Shown here: one piece after another, positions 51,479 through 58,717 of the stretch
Position numbering within the stretch: position 1 is the stretch's first letter
How the letters are laid out: each line of letters starts with the position of its first letter
DNA from: CAVTSA01 sp963790575
Lineage (GTDB): Bacteria > Chloroflexota > Dormibacteria > Dormibacterales > Dormibacteraceae
Assembly (NCBI GenBank): GCA_963790575.1
Contig: CAWBPD010000028.1
Span: 1 to 64,000, forward strand
Direction of reading: 5' to 3'
DNA: 64,000 nt
Made by a program: the position numbers and the translations under genes
Notes under the pieces: generated by a model
What the model was told of the DNA's origin: nothing
What the model saw: only the letters and a program-made list of their open reading frames with translations
The model's database searches: none

Positions 51479-51898
51479 TCAGCCGATCCAGCGCACGCCC
51501 ACGCCGCGCTGTACCGCGACCTGGAACTCTTCGTCGGCGCGGGTGACGGCCACCTCGGACTCCAGCACGCGGGCGGTCGCGGCCGCGAACGCGTCGGCGA
51601 GGCTCAGACCCCCGCGAGCCTTCAGCCGTGCCGCCTCGCGTACCAGGCGGGCGTCCACAGGCGCCCATCGCAGGGGTGGCTGGTCGCCGAAGCCTCCCTC
51701 GTCGAGAGCATCGAAGAAGAACCGGTCGGCGATCATCGGCCCTCGCGCCCGCTCGATGATGTACGTCACTTCGCCGAGATTGACCAGATTCATCCACACA
51801 TCTCCGCCCCTCAGCCACTGAGTAACCTCTTCGGCTCCGGGTTCGTCCTGCCAGTAAGCCAGCAGCGCACTGGAATCGAGCACAACTCGCTCAGCCAT
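51479..51898 (-). CDS. PIN-domain ribonuclease toxin (VapC-like)
   Basis: This is a 139-residue PIN-domain protein. The acidic metal-binding residues are Asp8 (VVLDSSALLAY), Glu43 (NLGEVTYI), Asp102 (LSLADAFAAA) and Asp122 (VTRADEEF). Such toxins cut tRNA or rRNA. The ATG overlaps the antitoxin gene by 8 bp, with the antitoxin first, the usual order for VapBC pairs. The longer upstream frame is not needed. Confidence 0.9.
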   Translation of the reverse strand: MAERVVLDSSALLAYWQDEPGAEEVTQWLRGGDVWMNLVNLGEVTYIIERARGPMIADRFFFDALDEGGFGDQPPLRWAPVDARLVREAARLKARGGLSLADAFAAATARVLESEVAVTRADEEFQVAVQRGVGVRWIG

Positions 51899-52133
51899 CT
51901 TCGCGAGCCAGCTCGGCACGCCGCTCGGCGCGGAGGATTGCGCCCAACGAGGTCGATCCGGGGGGACCGGCCAGCCGCCCGCGCAGGGAGACACGGCCTC
52001 GGAGCGCGACCGGAATCGCATAGCCGTCCCGCTCCAGCCAGGCCACCTTGGTGCCCGGCGCGAAGCCATACCGAGCACGGATGTCCTCCGGAATGGTGAC
52101 CTGCCCCTTGGGATTCACCGTGGTCACGGCCAT
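51891..52133 (-). CDS. AbrB/MazE-type antitoxin
   Basis: This is an 80-residue protein with a swapped-hairpin AbrB fold (TTVNPKGQVTIPEDIRARYGFAPGTKVAW) at the N-terminus and a basic/acidic tail that probably wraps the PIN toxin. It precedes and overlaps the toxin. The ATG at 52133 is preferred; the longer frame includes non-conserved residues. It would bind its own promoter; see the palindrome upstream. Confidence 0.88.
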   Translation of the reverse strand: MAVTTVNPKGQVTIPEDIRARYGFAPGTKVAWLERDGYAIPVALRGRVSLRGRLAGPPGSTSLGAILRAERRAELAREDG

Positions 52134-52157
52134 AGTGTTACCAATGATACGTCGATG

Positions 52158-52177
52158 ACCATCACCCATCGGATGGT
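52158..52177. promoter_or_regulatory. Candidate antitoxin operator
   Basis: ACCATC-(8 bp)-GATGGT, with the nested CCATC-G-GATGG, is 25 bp upstream of the antitoxin ATG. Its symmetry and position fit autoregulation by the AbrB-type antitoxin, alone or with the toxin. Confidence 0.45.
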
Positions 52178-52272
52178 AATACGAACCCCCGCTGTGTAGG
52201 TGCCACAGCAACCGCAGTGTGACGCTAGCCACGCGGGTTACAGTCCGAGTGCGGCGCCTCCCTACGTGCCGC

Positions 52273-52794
52273 CTACTGCTGCGTCAGGTAGACCGCGGCC
52301 TCGGGGAGGCGGAGGGAGGTGATCGCCTCGTCGACGTCCCGGGTCGCGGCGGCCAGCGAGTTGGGCTCGTTGGGGTTGAAACCGACCGACGAGAGCACCC
52401 GAGCGGCGTTCACCTGGCTGAAGGGGGCGTTGTTGCCGGTGACCGCCTGCCGATACTCCTGCTCTCGCTGGTCGACCACGCCGCGGTGTCCGGCGACGGC
52501 GTTGGCCAGGTCCTGCGAGGAGGGGGACGATCCCGACATCCGCCGCGCGACCACGTCGGCAAGCACCTGGTTGCGGACGAAGCGGCTGACGAAATCGCGC
52601 GCCTGACCCGGGACCCCCTGCTGCTGGAGCCGCTCCCCGACGCTCCACTCGGTCGCCACCAGCAGGCCATAGAGAAGCTCGAAGTAGGCCGCCTGCTGGA
52701 CTTGGGGGGCCCCGCCCGCTTTGGCGGCGAACCGTTCCGCCGAGGCGTGAACGGCAGCACCGAACGTGGGGATGAACTCGCCGACCGTGGGCAT
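52273..52794 (-). CDS. Hypothetical helical protein
   Basis: This 173-residue protein is predicted as mainly helical, starting MPTVGEFIPTFGAAVHASAERFAAKAGG. It has no signal peptide, cysteine or recognisable catalytic motif. It is preceded by the L,D-transpeptidase gene with a 65-bp gap on the same strand. No family is recognised. Confidence 0.7.
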   Translation of the reverse strand: MPTVGEFIPTFGAAVHASAERFAAKAGGAPQVQQAAYFELLYGLLVATEWSVGERLQQQGVPGQARDFVSRFVRNQVLADVVARRMSGSSPSSQDLANAVAGHRGVVDQREQEYRQAVTGNNAPFSQVNAARVLSSVGFNPNEPNSLAAATRDVDEAITSLRLPEAAVYLTQQ

Positions 52795-52859
52795 GCCGCT
52801 AAGTATGGGGGAGCCCTGGCTCAGGCACCGCCGGCGAACGCACCATTCACCGGCGCCCG

Positions 52860-54251
52860 TCAGGCCGGGTTCAGCGGGTTGCCCTGATTGTCGGTCGTGA
52901 TCTGGCCGAGCTGATTCTGGACCGAGGACCCGTCCCCGGGGTAGACGACCATCTGCGTGCCCACGTTGGTCCAGTTGTAGAACCAGGCCGCGATCGACAG
53001 CGGCACGTGGATGCAGCCGTGGCTCGAGAAGGCCGCTTCGTACTGCGAGCCGGCGCCGAGCGCGGAATCCGGCTCCCAGCTGGCGTCGTGGATCGCCTCA
53101 CCGCTGTCGGTGAAGAAGCTGGCGTACTGGACGACGGTGTCTGGATACCAGAGCGGGTTCCCCTTCGGCCACGGCGAGTGCATGGTCCAGGGGTGGTTCT
53201 TGTGCAGGATCTGCAGGGGTCCGAAATCGGTGCCCTCGGTGCTGACCCCGCGGATGCCGGTGGTCACCGGAGTGTCCTGCACCACCTGCCCGTTCTGGTA
53301 GGCCCAGATGTGCTGAGCCTGAAACGAGACCAGGATGAACTGTGCGGGCAGGTCGGCCATCAGGATGGTGTGGATCTGGCCCGCGTACCTCTGCTCAGCC
53401 GCGGCGGCGAACGCGACCTGGTTGATGTCCGGCGACCCCAGCTGGTTGGTGAAGAACTGGAGCCGGTCGTACGACGCCATCAGTGCGCTGAAGTCCTTGA
53501 ACCGGTTCCCGAAGTTCTGGTAGGCCGCGATGCTGGCGTCGTTGTTCCCGCTGGCGAGCGCCGTCTGAGCGTCCGCCTGCAGCGTCTGGAGGCTCGGCGT
53601 CTGCGCCAGCAGTTGGTTGGCGGCGGCCTGGATCTGCTCCGACTCCTCCTTCAGCGTCGCCGCCTGCGCGGTCGCCTGCCGGATCACCGACTGCGCCGAC
53701 GTCGCCGCCGCCACCACTTCGGAGATGGTGTTCGCCTTCGCCTCCTGCTGCTGGACCTGACCCACCTGCTGCTGCAGCGCGGAGACGTCACCGCCCTGCG
53801 ACGCGTTCTGCGAGAGGAGGGTCTGCGCCTGCGCGACGTCCTGGGTCACGGTCTCACGCGCGTTGGCGTACACCTCGGGCAGCAGGCCCTGGAGGGCCCC
53901 CTGCAACTGTGCGATCTTGAACGTCTGGGACTGGTAGAAGGCGTCGCGGCTCCAGGGTGCGACCGGCGCCTCGTTGCCCATCACGTGCTGCTCGCCCTGT
54001 GTGATGGGTGACAGGTCCTGCTTCGGATACCCGTCCGCCCTCGCCTGCTGGAGCTGGTGGTTGAGCTTCTTCAGCTGGCTCTGGTAGAGGGCCTGGTCGG
54101 CAGTCAACCCTTGGCGGGACTGATAGGTGAAGACCGCGGCGCCAACCAGGGCGGCGATCAGGAGCACGGCGACGCCGAACAAGATGTCCCGGAGCGGGCG
54201 GCTGGTGATGCGTCGTCTGGTGGTGGCGGCGATGTCCGCGACGGGTTGCAT
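52860..54251 (-). CDS. L,D-transpeptidase (YkuD) with membrane anchor and coiled coil
   Basis: This 463-residue cell-wall enzyme has an N-terminal transmembrane anchor (LRDILFGVAVLLIAALVGAAVF), then a long Gln/Ala-rich coiled-coil region (about 50-290) and a C-terminal YkuD domain. The catalytic motif SSHGCIHVP has the nucleophile Cys413, with the earlier GEAIHDASW. L,D-transpeptidases form 3-3 peptidoglycan cross-links or attach proteins to the wall. The large coiled-coil spacer would place the catalytic domain away from the membrane. Confidence 0.9.
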   Translation of the reverse strand: MQPVADIAATTRRRITSRPLRDILFGVAVLLIAALVGAAVFTYQSRQGLTADQALYQSQLKKLNHQLQQARADGYPKQDLSPITQGEQHVMGNEAPVAPWSRDAFYQSQTFKIAQLQGALQGLLPEVYANARETVTQDVAQAQTLLSQNASQGGDVSALQQQVGQVQQQEAKANTISEVVAAATSAQSVIRQATAQAATLKEESEQIQAAANQLLAQTPSLQTLQADAQTALASGNNDASIAAYQNFGNRFKDFSALMASYDRLQFFTNQLGSPDINQVAFAAAAEQRYAGQIHTILMADLPAQFILVSFQAQHIWAYQNGQVVQDTPVTTGIRGVSTEGTDFGPLQILHKNHPWTMHSPWPKGNPLWYPDTVVQYASFFTDSGEAIHDASWEPDSALGAGSQYEAAFSSHGCIHVPLSIAAWFYNWTNVGTQMVVYPGDGSSVQNQLGQITTDNQGNPLNPA

Positions 54252-54309
54252 GTTTGCGTCTATTCAACGCCGCTACAGGCTGGGATGTTCTGCACGAAGT
54301 TGTCGGCCC

Positions 54310-55485
54310 TCAAACGACGTTCTGTTCGACGCGCCACGCCCCGGTCCGGCGGCGGCCCGGCGAGAAAGGACTGAGGTCGAGATCGCTTCCCCCCTCCAGG
54401 ACCCACTGCGTGAGCAGGTGCCCGACCGCGGGCGCCATCTGGAAGCCGTGGCCGCTGAAGCCGCACGCGCACCACAGCCCGTCCACCTCCTCGAGCGGAC
54501 CCAGGAACGGCTGGTGGTCGGGGGTGACCTCGTAGAGCCCGACCCAGCTGGTCCGGATCCCGAGGTCGAGCAGGACCGGGAGACGTCGCTCGGCCACCGT
54601 CGCGACCTTCTCCAAAAAGCCGGGATCGACGCGCTGCTCAAAGGTGGGGCGCTCGTCCCGCTCGCCCATCCCGAACAGGATCCCGTCGCCCTCGGGGTGG
54701 AAGTAGAAGGAGCTCGTCATGTCGATGGTCATCGGGTTGTCGCGCGCGATGGCCGCCGTTGGCTCGCTCACGAAGACGTGGCGCGGATAGGGCTCCACTG
54801 GCAGCTCGACCCCGGCGAGCGCGGCCACCCGCCCCGCCCAGGGACCGGCGGCGTTGATGACGAGTGGGGTCGAGACTGTTCCCTCGGTGGTGCGCACGCC
54901 GCGGACGCGGTCCCCCCGGACCTCGATCCCGACCACACCCGTGCCTTCGAGCACCGTGGCCCCGGCTCGCCGGGCCGCCGCCGCGTAGCCGTCGGTGACG
55001 TCGATCGGGCTGGCGATGCCGTCGCTGGGGCAGAAGGTCGCGGCCAGCACATCGTCGATCGCGATCCCGGGCGAGAGGCGCTGTGCCTCTTCCGGGCTCA
55101 GCCAGCGCGCCTCCCGGAGGCCACAGCGGTGCCACATCTCGAACTGTGCCCGGAACGATGCCACCTGTGCCGGCTGGGTGAGCAGGAAGAGGTAGCCGAT
55201 CTGCCGGAACTCGAGCGGGTGGCCGATCTCCTCCGCGAAGTGCTCGAGCCGGGCCACCGAGTAGCGCTGCATGCGGACGTTGAGCTCGGTCGAGAACTGC
55301 TGACGGACGCCGCCGGCGCACCGCCCGGTCGACTGCGAACCCAGCGTCTCGCGTTCCAGGAGGACCACGCTGCGGCCCGCGCGCGCCAGATGGCACGCGA
55401 GGGAGCAGCCGATCACGCCGCCACCGACCACCACCACCTCGGCGGCGGCCGGCAGCTCCGCGACCCCGGCCCGGCCGGCGCTCAC
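54310..55485 (-). CDS. FAD-dependent amine/amino acid oxidase (DAO family)
   Basis: This is a 391-residue enzyme like sarcosine oxidase beta or glycine/D-amino-acid oxidases. The dinucleotide fold is VVVVGGGVIGCSLACHLARAG. The family's HFAEEIG/PLEFRQIGYL region and the C-terminal LGIRTSWVGLYEVTPDHQPFLGPLEEVDGLWCACGFSGHGFQMAPAVG are typical. It should release H2O2 or pass electrons to a partner. The GTG at 55485 overlaps the stop of the upstream small gene by 4 bp, fixing the start. Confidence 0.9.
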   Translation of the reverse strand: MSAGRAGVAELPAAAEVVVVGGGVIGCSLACHLARAGRSVVLLERETLGSQSTGRCAGGVRQQFSTELNVRMQRYSVARLEHFAEEIGHPLEFRQIGYLFLLTQPAQVASFRAQFEMWHRCGLREARWLSPEEAQRLSPGIAIDDVLAATFCPSDGIASPIDVTDGYAAAARRAGATVLEGTGVVGIEVRGDRVRGVRTTEGTVSTPLVINAAGPWAGRVAALAGVELPVEPYPRHVFVSEPTAAIARDNPMTIDMTSSFYFHPEGDGILFGMGERDERPTFEQRVDPGFLEKVATVAERRLPVLLDLGIRTSWVGLYEVTPDHQPFLGPLEEVDGLWCACGFSGHGFQMAPAVGHLLTQWVLEGGSDLDLSPFSPGRRRTGAWRVEQNVV

Positions 55486-55676
55486 CCGCCCGGATGGAGC
55501 GGGTGCGGCGCCGGCTGCCAGGGCTCCACCGGGAGGCCGGTCAGGAAGGTGCCGCTCGGGTTGCGCTCGACCAGCCGGAGAATCGTCACGGCAGCCGCGC
55601 GGGCCCGGTCGAGCCACGGCTCCTCATCGGACGGGATCAGGTCCGCGGCCGGTTCATCCGCTGGTTGGTCACTCAT
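55482..55676 (-). CDS. Small hypothetical protein coupled to the FAD oxidase
   Basis: This is a 64-residue acidic protein with a central helix (DRARAAAVTILRLVERNPSG) and a Pro-rich end. The ATG at 55676 has GGAG at a proper distance. The 4-bp overlap with the FAD oxidase gene implies translational coupling, so it may be an accessory subunit, comparable in size to the small subunits of heteromeric amine oxidases. No family is recognised. Confidence 0.6.
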   Translation of the reverse strand: MSDQPADEPAADLIPSDEEPWLDRARAAAVTILRLVERNPSGTFLTGLPVEPWQPAPHPLHPGG

Positions 55677-55775
55677 GGTGCTGCTCTCCATTGGATCGCA
55701 TTCAGGTTCGGTGTGCTCGTCCCTTCACCGGGGAGGCGGTGTTCGGAGGCCCCGCGACCACTACCATGGCCCGAC

Positions 55776-57062
55776 GTGGTCATCGCAGTCGTCGGCGCCC
55801 AGTGGGGCGATGAAGGGAAGGGGAAGATCATCGACCTGCTCGCGGAGCGCTCGAGCATGGTCATCCGCGGGCAAGGGGGTAACAACGCCGGACACACGGT
55901 GGTCACGGACGAGGGCGAGTTCAAGTTCCAGCTCATGCCGTCAGGCATCCTCTATCCCGAGGTTACGTGCGTCATCGGGCACGGCGTGGTGGTGGACCCC
56001 GGGGTGCTGCTGAAGGAGATCGCCCAGCTGCGGGAGCGAGGGATCGAGCCGCGCAACCTGGTCGTCTCTGACCGAGCCCACATGGTGATGAGCTATCACC
56101 CCAGCTTCGACCGGCTGGAAGAGGAGCAGCGGGGCGACGACCGGCTCGGCACCACCTGGCGCGGCATCGGCCCCGCCTACTCGGACAAGGTGCGACGCAT
56201 CGGATTCCGCATCGGCGACCTGGAGAAGCCGGTCTTCATGCGCAAGAAGCTGGACTTCGTGGTCGGCAAGGTGAAGAACGAGATCCTGCGCGACCTGTAC
56301 CGGGAGGACGAGCTGGACCCGGAGCAAATGCTCGGTCAGTACATGGCGTACGCGGAGCGGCTGCAGCCCTTCATTCGGGACACCTACCCGCTCATCCAGG
56401 GCGCGCTCGACCGCGGCGAGTCGATCCTGGCCGAGGGTGCGCAGGCGACCATGCTCGACCTGGATCTCGGCACCTACCCGTATGTCACCAGCTCCAACAC
56501 GACCGCGGGCGGGGTCATCGTGGGCGCCGGCATCCCGCCCACCAAGCTCGACCTGGCGATCGCGGTCGTGAAGGCCTACACCAGCCGGGTCGGCTACGGG
56601 CCCTTCCCGACCGAGCTGCTGGACCAGACCGGCGAGCTGATCCGGGAGGCCGGCAACGAGTTCGGGACCGTCACCGGGCGGGCGCGACGGGTGGGCTGGT
56701 TCGACGCCGCCGTCGTGCGCTACGCGGTCCGCATGAGCGGCGCCGAGGCGATCGCGCTGACCAAGCTGGACATTCTGGACCAGCTGCCGGAGGTGAAGGT
56801 CTGCACCGGGTACGAGTTCCGGGGACAGCGCTGGGACCACCCGATGGCCAACATCTCCTGGCTCAAGCACTGCACGCCGATCGTGGAGACGCTGCCTGGG
56901 TGGGAGCAGCCGATCGGGGAGTGCCGGTCCTGGGAGCAACTGCCGTCCAACTGCCGGCGCTACGTCGAGCGGCTGGAAGAGCTTGCGGGCGCGCGCGTGC
57001 GGATGCTCGGCGTGGGCCCGCGGCGCGACCAGTTCATCGAGCGGGGCGGCCTAATCCTGTGA
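55776..57062 (+). CDS. purA: Adenylosuccinate synthetase
   Basis: This 428-residue enzyme makes adenylosuccinate from IMP, Asp and GTP in AMP synthesis. The N-terminus VGAQWGDEGKGKIIDLLAE, GGNNAGHTVV, GTTWRGIGPAYSDKVRRIGFR, the SSNTTAGG segment and the C-terminal VGPRRDQFIERGG are all standard. The GTG at 55776 gives the usual start; a TACCAT sits 7 bp before it with no ribosome site, hinting at a leaderless message. Single gene. Confidence 0.97.
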   Translation: MVIAVVGAQWGDEGKGKIIDLLAERSSMVIRGQGGNNAGHTVVTDEGEFKFQLMPSGILYPEVTCVIGHGVVVDPGVLLKEIAQLRERGIEPRNLVVSDRAHMVMSYHPSFDRLEEEQRGDDRLGTTWRGIGPAYSDKVRRIGFRIGDLEKPVFMRKKLDFVVGKVKNEILRDLYREDELDPEQMLGQYMAYAERLQPFIRDTYPLIQGALDRGESILAEGAQATMLDLDLGTYPYVTSSNTTAGGVIVGAGIPPTKLDLAIAVVKAYTSRVGYGPFPTELLDQTGELIREAGNEFGTVTGRARRVGWFDAAVVRYAVRMSGAEAIALTKLDILDQLPEVKVCTGYEFRGQRWDHPMANISWLKHCTPIVETLPGWEQPIGECRSWEQLPSNCRRYVERLEELAGARVRMLGVGPRRDQFIERGGLIL

Positions 57063-57082
57063 GGAGTGCTGTCCGCGGTGCC

Positions 57083-57143
57083 GGTTCCCGGCCACCCGGC
57101 CCTAAAACGGGCTGGGTAGGCCCGGGTTGCCGGGAAAGGAACC
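57083..57143. repeat. Palindromic element, GGTTCCCGGC class
   Basis: GGTTCCCGGCCACCCGGCCCTA on the left pairs with TAGGCCCGGGTTGCCGGGAAAGGAACC on the right across 61 bp. The inner part AAAACGGGCTGGG resembles the loops of the 66-bp elements. It lies in the 104-bp gap between purA and the Fe-S/NrfD gene. Confidence 0.7.
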
Positions 57144-57166
57144 ACAGTCACATCTAGACTGCGGTT

Positions 57167-58717
57167 GTGAACGTGGGGTCGACCCTGGGTGCCGGGTCCG
57201 AGGTTCCCAGCGCGAGCCGTTGGGTCAAGGTGCTCGACCAGAGCCGCTGCATCGGATGCCACGCCTGCACCACCGCCTGCAAGAGCGAGAACGTGGTCCC
57301 GCTGGGAGTCACCCGGACCTATGTCAAATCGGTCGACGTGGGTGTGTTTCCCAACGTCCGCCGTGCCTTCCAGGTGACCCGCTGCAATCAGTGTGAGGAC
57401 GCGCCCTGTGTGACTGCCTGCCCGACCCGCGCCATGTACCGGCGTCCTGACGGCATCGTTGATTTCGACAAGAACCTCTGCATCGGTTGTAAGGCATGCA
57501 TGGCCGCGTGTCCTTATGACGCCATCTTCATCAATCCCGAAGACCATTCGGCCGAGAAGTGCAACTTCTGCGCCCACCGCCTCGATGTTGGTCTGGAACC
57601 GGCCTGTGTCACCGTCTGTCCGACGCAGGCGATCCTGGTCGGAGACCTGAACGACCCCACCTCCCGGGTGGCCCAGATCGTCCAGCGCGAGCCGGTCGCC
57701 GTGCGCCGGCCGGAGAAGGAGACGCGGCCCAAGGTCTACTACAAAGGAGCCCACCAGGCCACCCTCGACCCGCTGGCGGCGCGGCGCCCGGAGGGGGGAC
57801 TGCTGGCCTGGGCGACGCAGCCGGTGCGAGGCCGGAGCGTCCCCGGTGGACGGCCCGCCGCGCCCAACTCGAGCGCGGCCGCCCTGCTCTCCTACGACGT
57901 TCCGCACGAGGCGCCGTGGGGCTGGCGCGTCAGCCTCTACACCTGGACCAAGAGCATCGCCGCCGGAGCCCTCTTGGTGACCGTGCTGCTGCTCCTGCTC
58001 GGGCGTCTGGCCTGGGACTCCCCCCTGGCGCGCTGGGTAGGTCCGGCGACGGCACTGCTCCTGCTCGGCGTCACCGGGCTGCTGTTGATCTGGGATCTGA
58101 AGCACCCCTTCCGCTGTTACCGCATCTTCACCGAGCACCAATGGGGGAGTTGGCTGGTCCGAGGTGCGCTCATCATCACCGCCTACGGCGCGGTCTGCGC
58201 GGCGGCACTGGTGGGCTCTTTCAGCGGCTGGACCGGGCTCCGCTACGTGGCAGCCGGCCTTGCGATCCCGCTTGCGACCGCGACCGCCTGCTACACCGCC
58301 TACCTCTTCGCCCAGGCCAAGGCCCGCGACTTGTGGCAGAGCCCGCTCCTTCCCCCGCACCTGCTGGTACAGGCGGTCCTGGCGGGAGCGGCCGTGCTGC
58401 TGCCATTCGCCCTCGCGCTCAATGCCCCGGCGGCGGCCACCACGCTGCGGCTGGGAATCGCCGGGGCGGCGCTCGTGCACCTGCTGCTCGTCTTCGGTGA
58501 GACCACGCTCACGCACGGCACCGCGCATGCGCGCCTGGCCGTGCACGAGCTGGTGAGGGGAAGGTTCGCCGGCTTCTTCTGGGTGTCGACGCTGCTGCTC
58601 CTGGTGGCCGTGGCGGCACCCTGGATCGGCATCCTCGCCGTCCCGGCGGCGCTCCTCGGACTCCTCGCCTATGAGCACGCTTACGTCCGCGCGGGCCAGT
58701 CGGTCCCGCTGGCGTGA
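57167..58717 (+). CDS. Fused iron-sulfur (4x[4Fe-4S]) and NrfD-type membrane subunit
   Basis: This 516-residue protein joins two subunits that are usually separate. Residues 28-151 carry sixteen Cys in four ferredoxin-like groups (CIGCHACTTAC, CNQCEDAPCVTAC, CIGCKACMAAC, CNFC...C...C), as in DmsB/PsrB. After a linker (about 155-250) come about eight membrane helices of the NrfD/PsrC type, which exchange electrons with quinone. The GTG start has TAGACT 6 bp upstream and no ribosome site. It overlaps the molybdopterin enzyme gene by 4 bp. No Tat signal is seen. Confidence 0.9.
   Translation: MNVGSTLGAGSEVPSASRWVKVLDQSRCIGCHACTTACKSENVVPLGVTRTYVKSVDVGVFPNVRRAFQVTRCNQCEDAPCVTACPTRAMYRRPDGIVDFDKNLCIGCKACMAACPYDAIFINPEDHSAEKCNFCAHRLDVGLEPACVTVCPTQAILVGDLNDPTSRVAQIVQREPVAVRRPEKETRPKVYYKGAHQATLDPLAARRPEGGLLAWATQPVRGRSVPGGRPAAPNSSAAALLSYDVPHEAPWGWRVSLYTWTKSIAAGALLVTVLLLLLGRLAWDSPLARWVGPATALLLLGVTGLLLIWDLKHPFRCYRIFTEHQWGSWLVRGALIITAYGAVCAAALVGSFSGWTGLRYVAAGLAIPLATATACYTAYLFAQAKARDLWQSPLLPPHLLVQAVLAGAAVLLPFALALNAPAAATTLRLGIAGAALVHLLLVFGETTLTHGTAHARLAVHELVRGRFAGFFWVSTLLLLVAVAAPWIGILAVPAALLGLLAYEHAYVRAGQSVPLA

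Noticed and set aside
54127..56013. 628-residue plus-strand open frame
   Set aside because: Antisense to the FAD oxidase gene and not homologous to anything recognisable.
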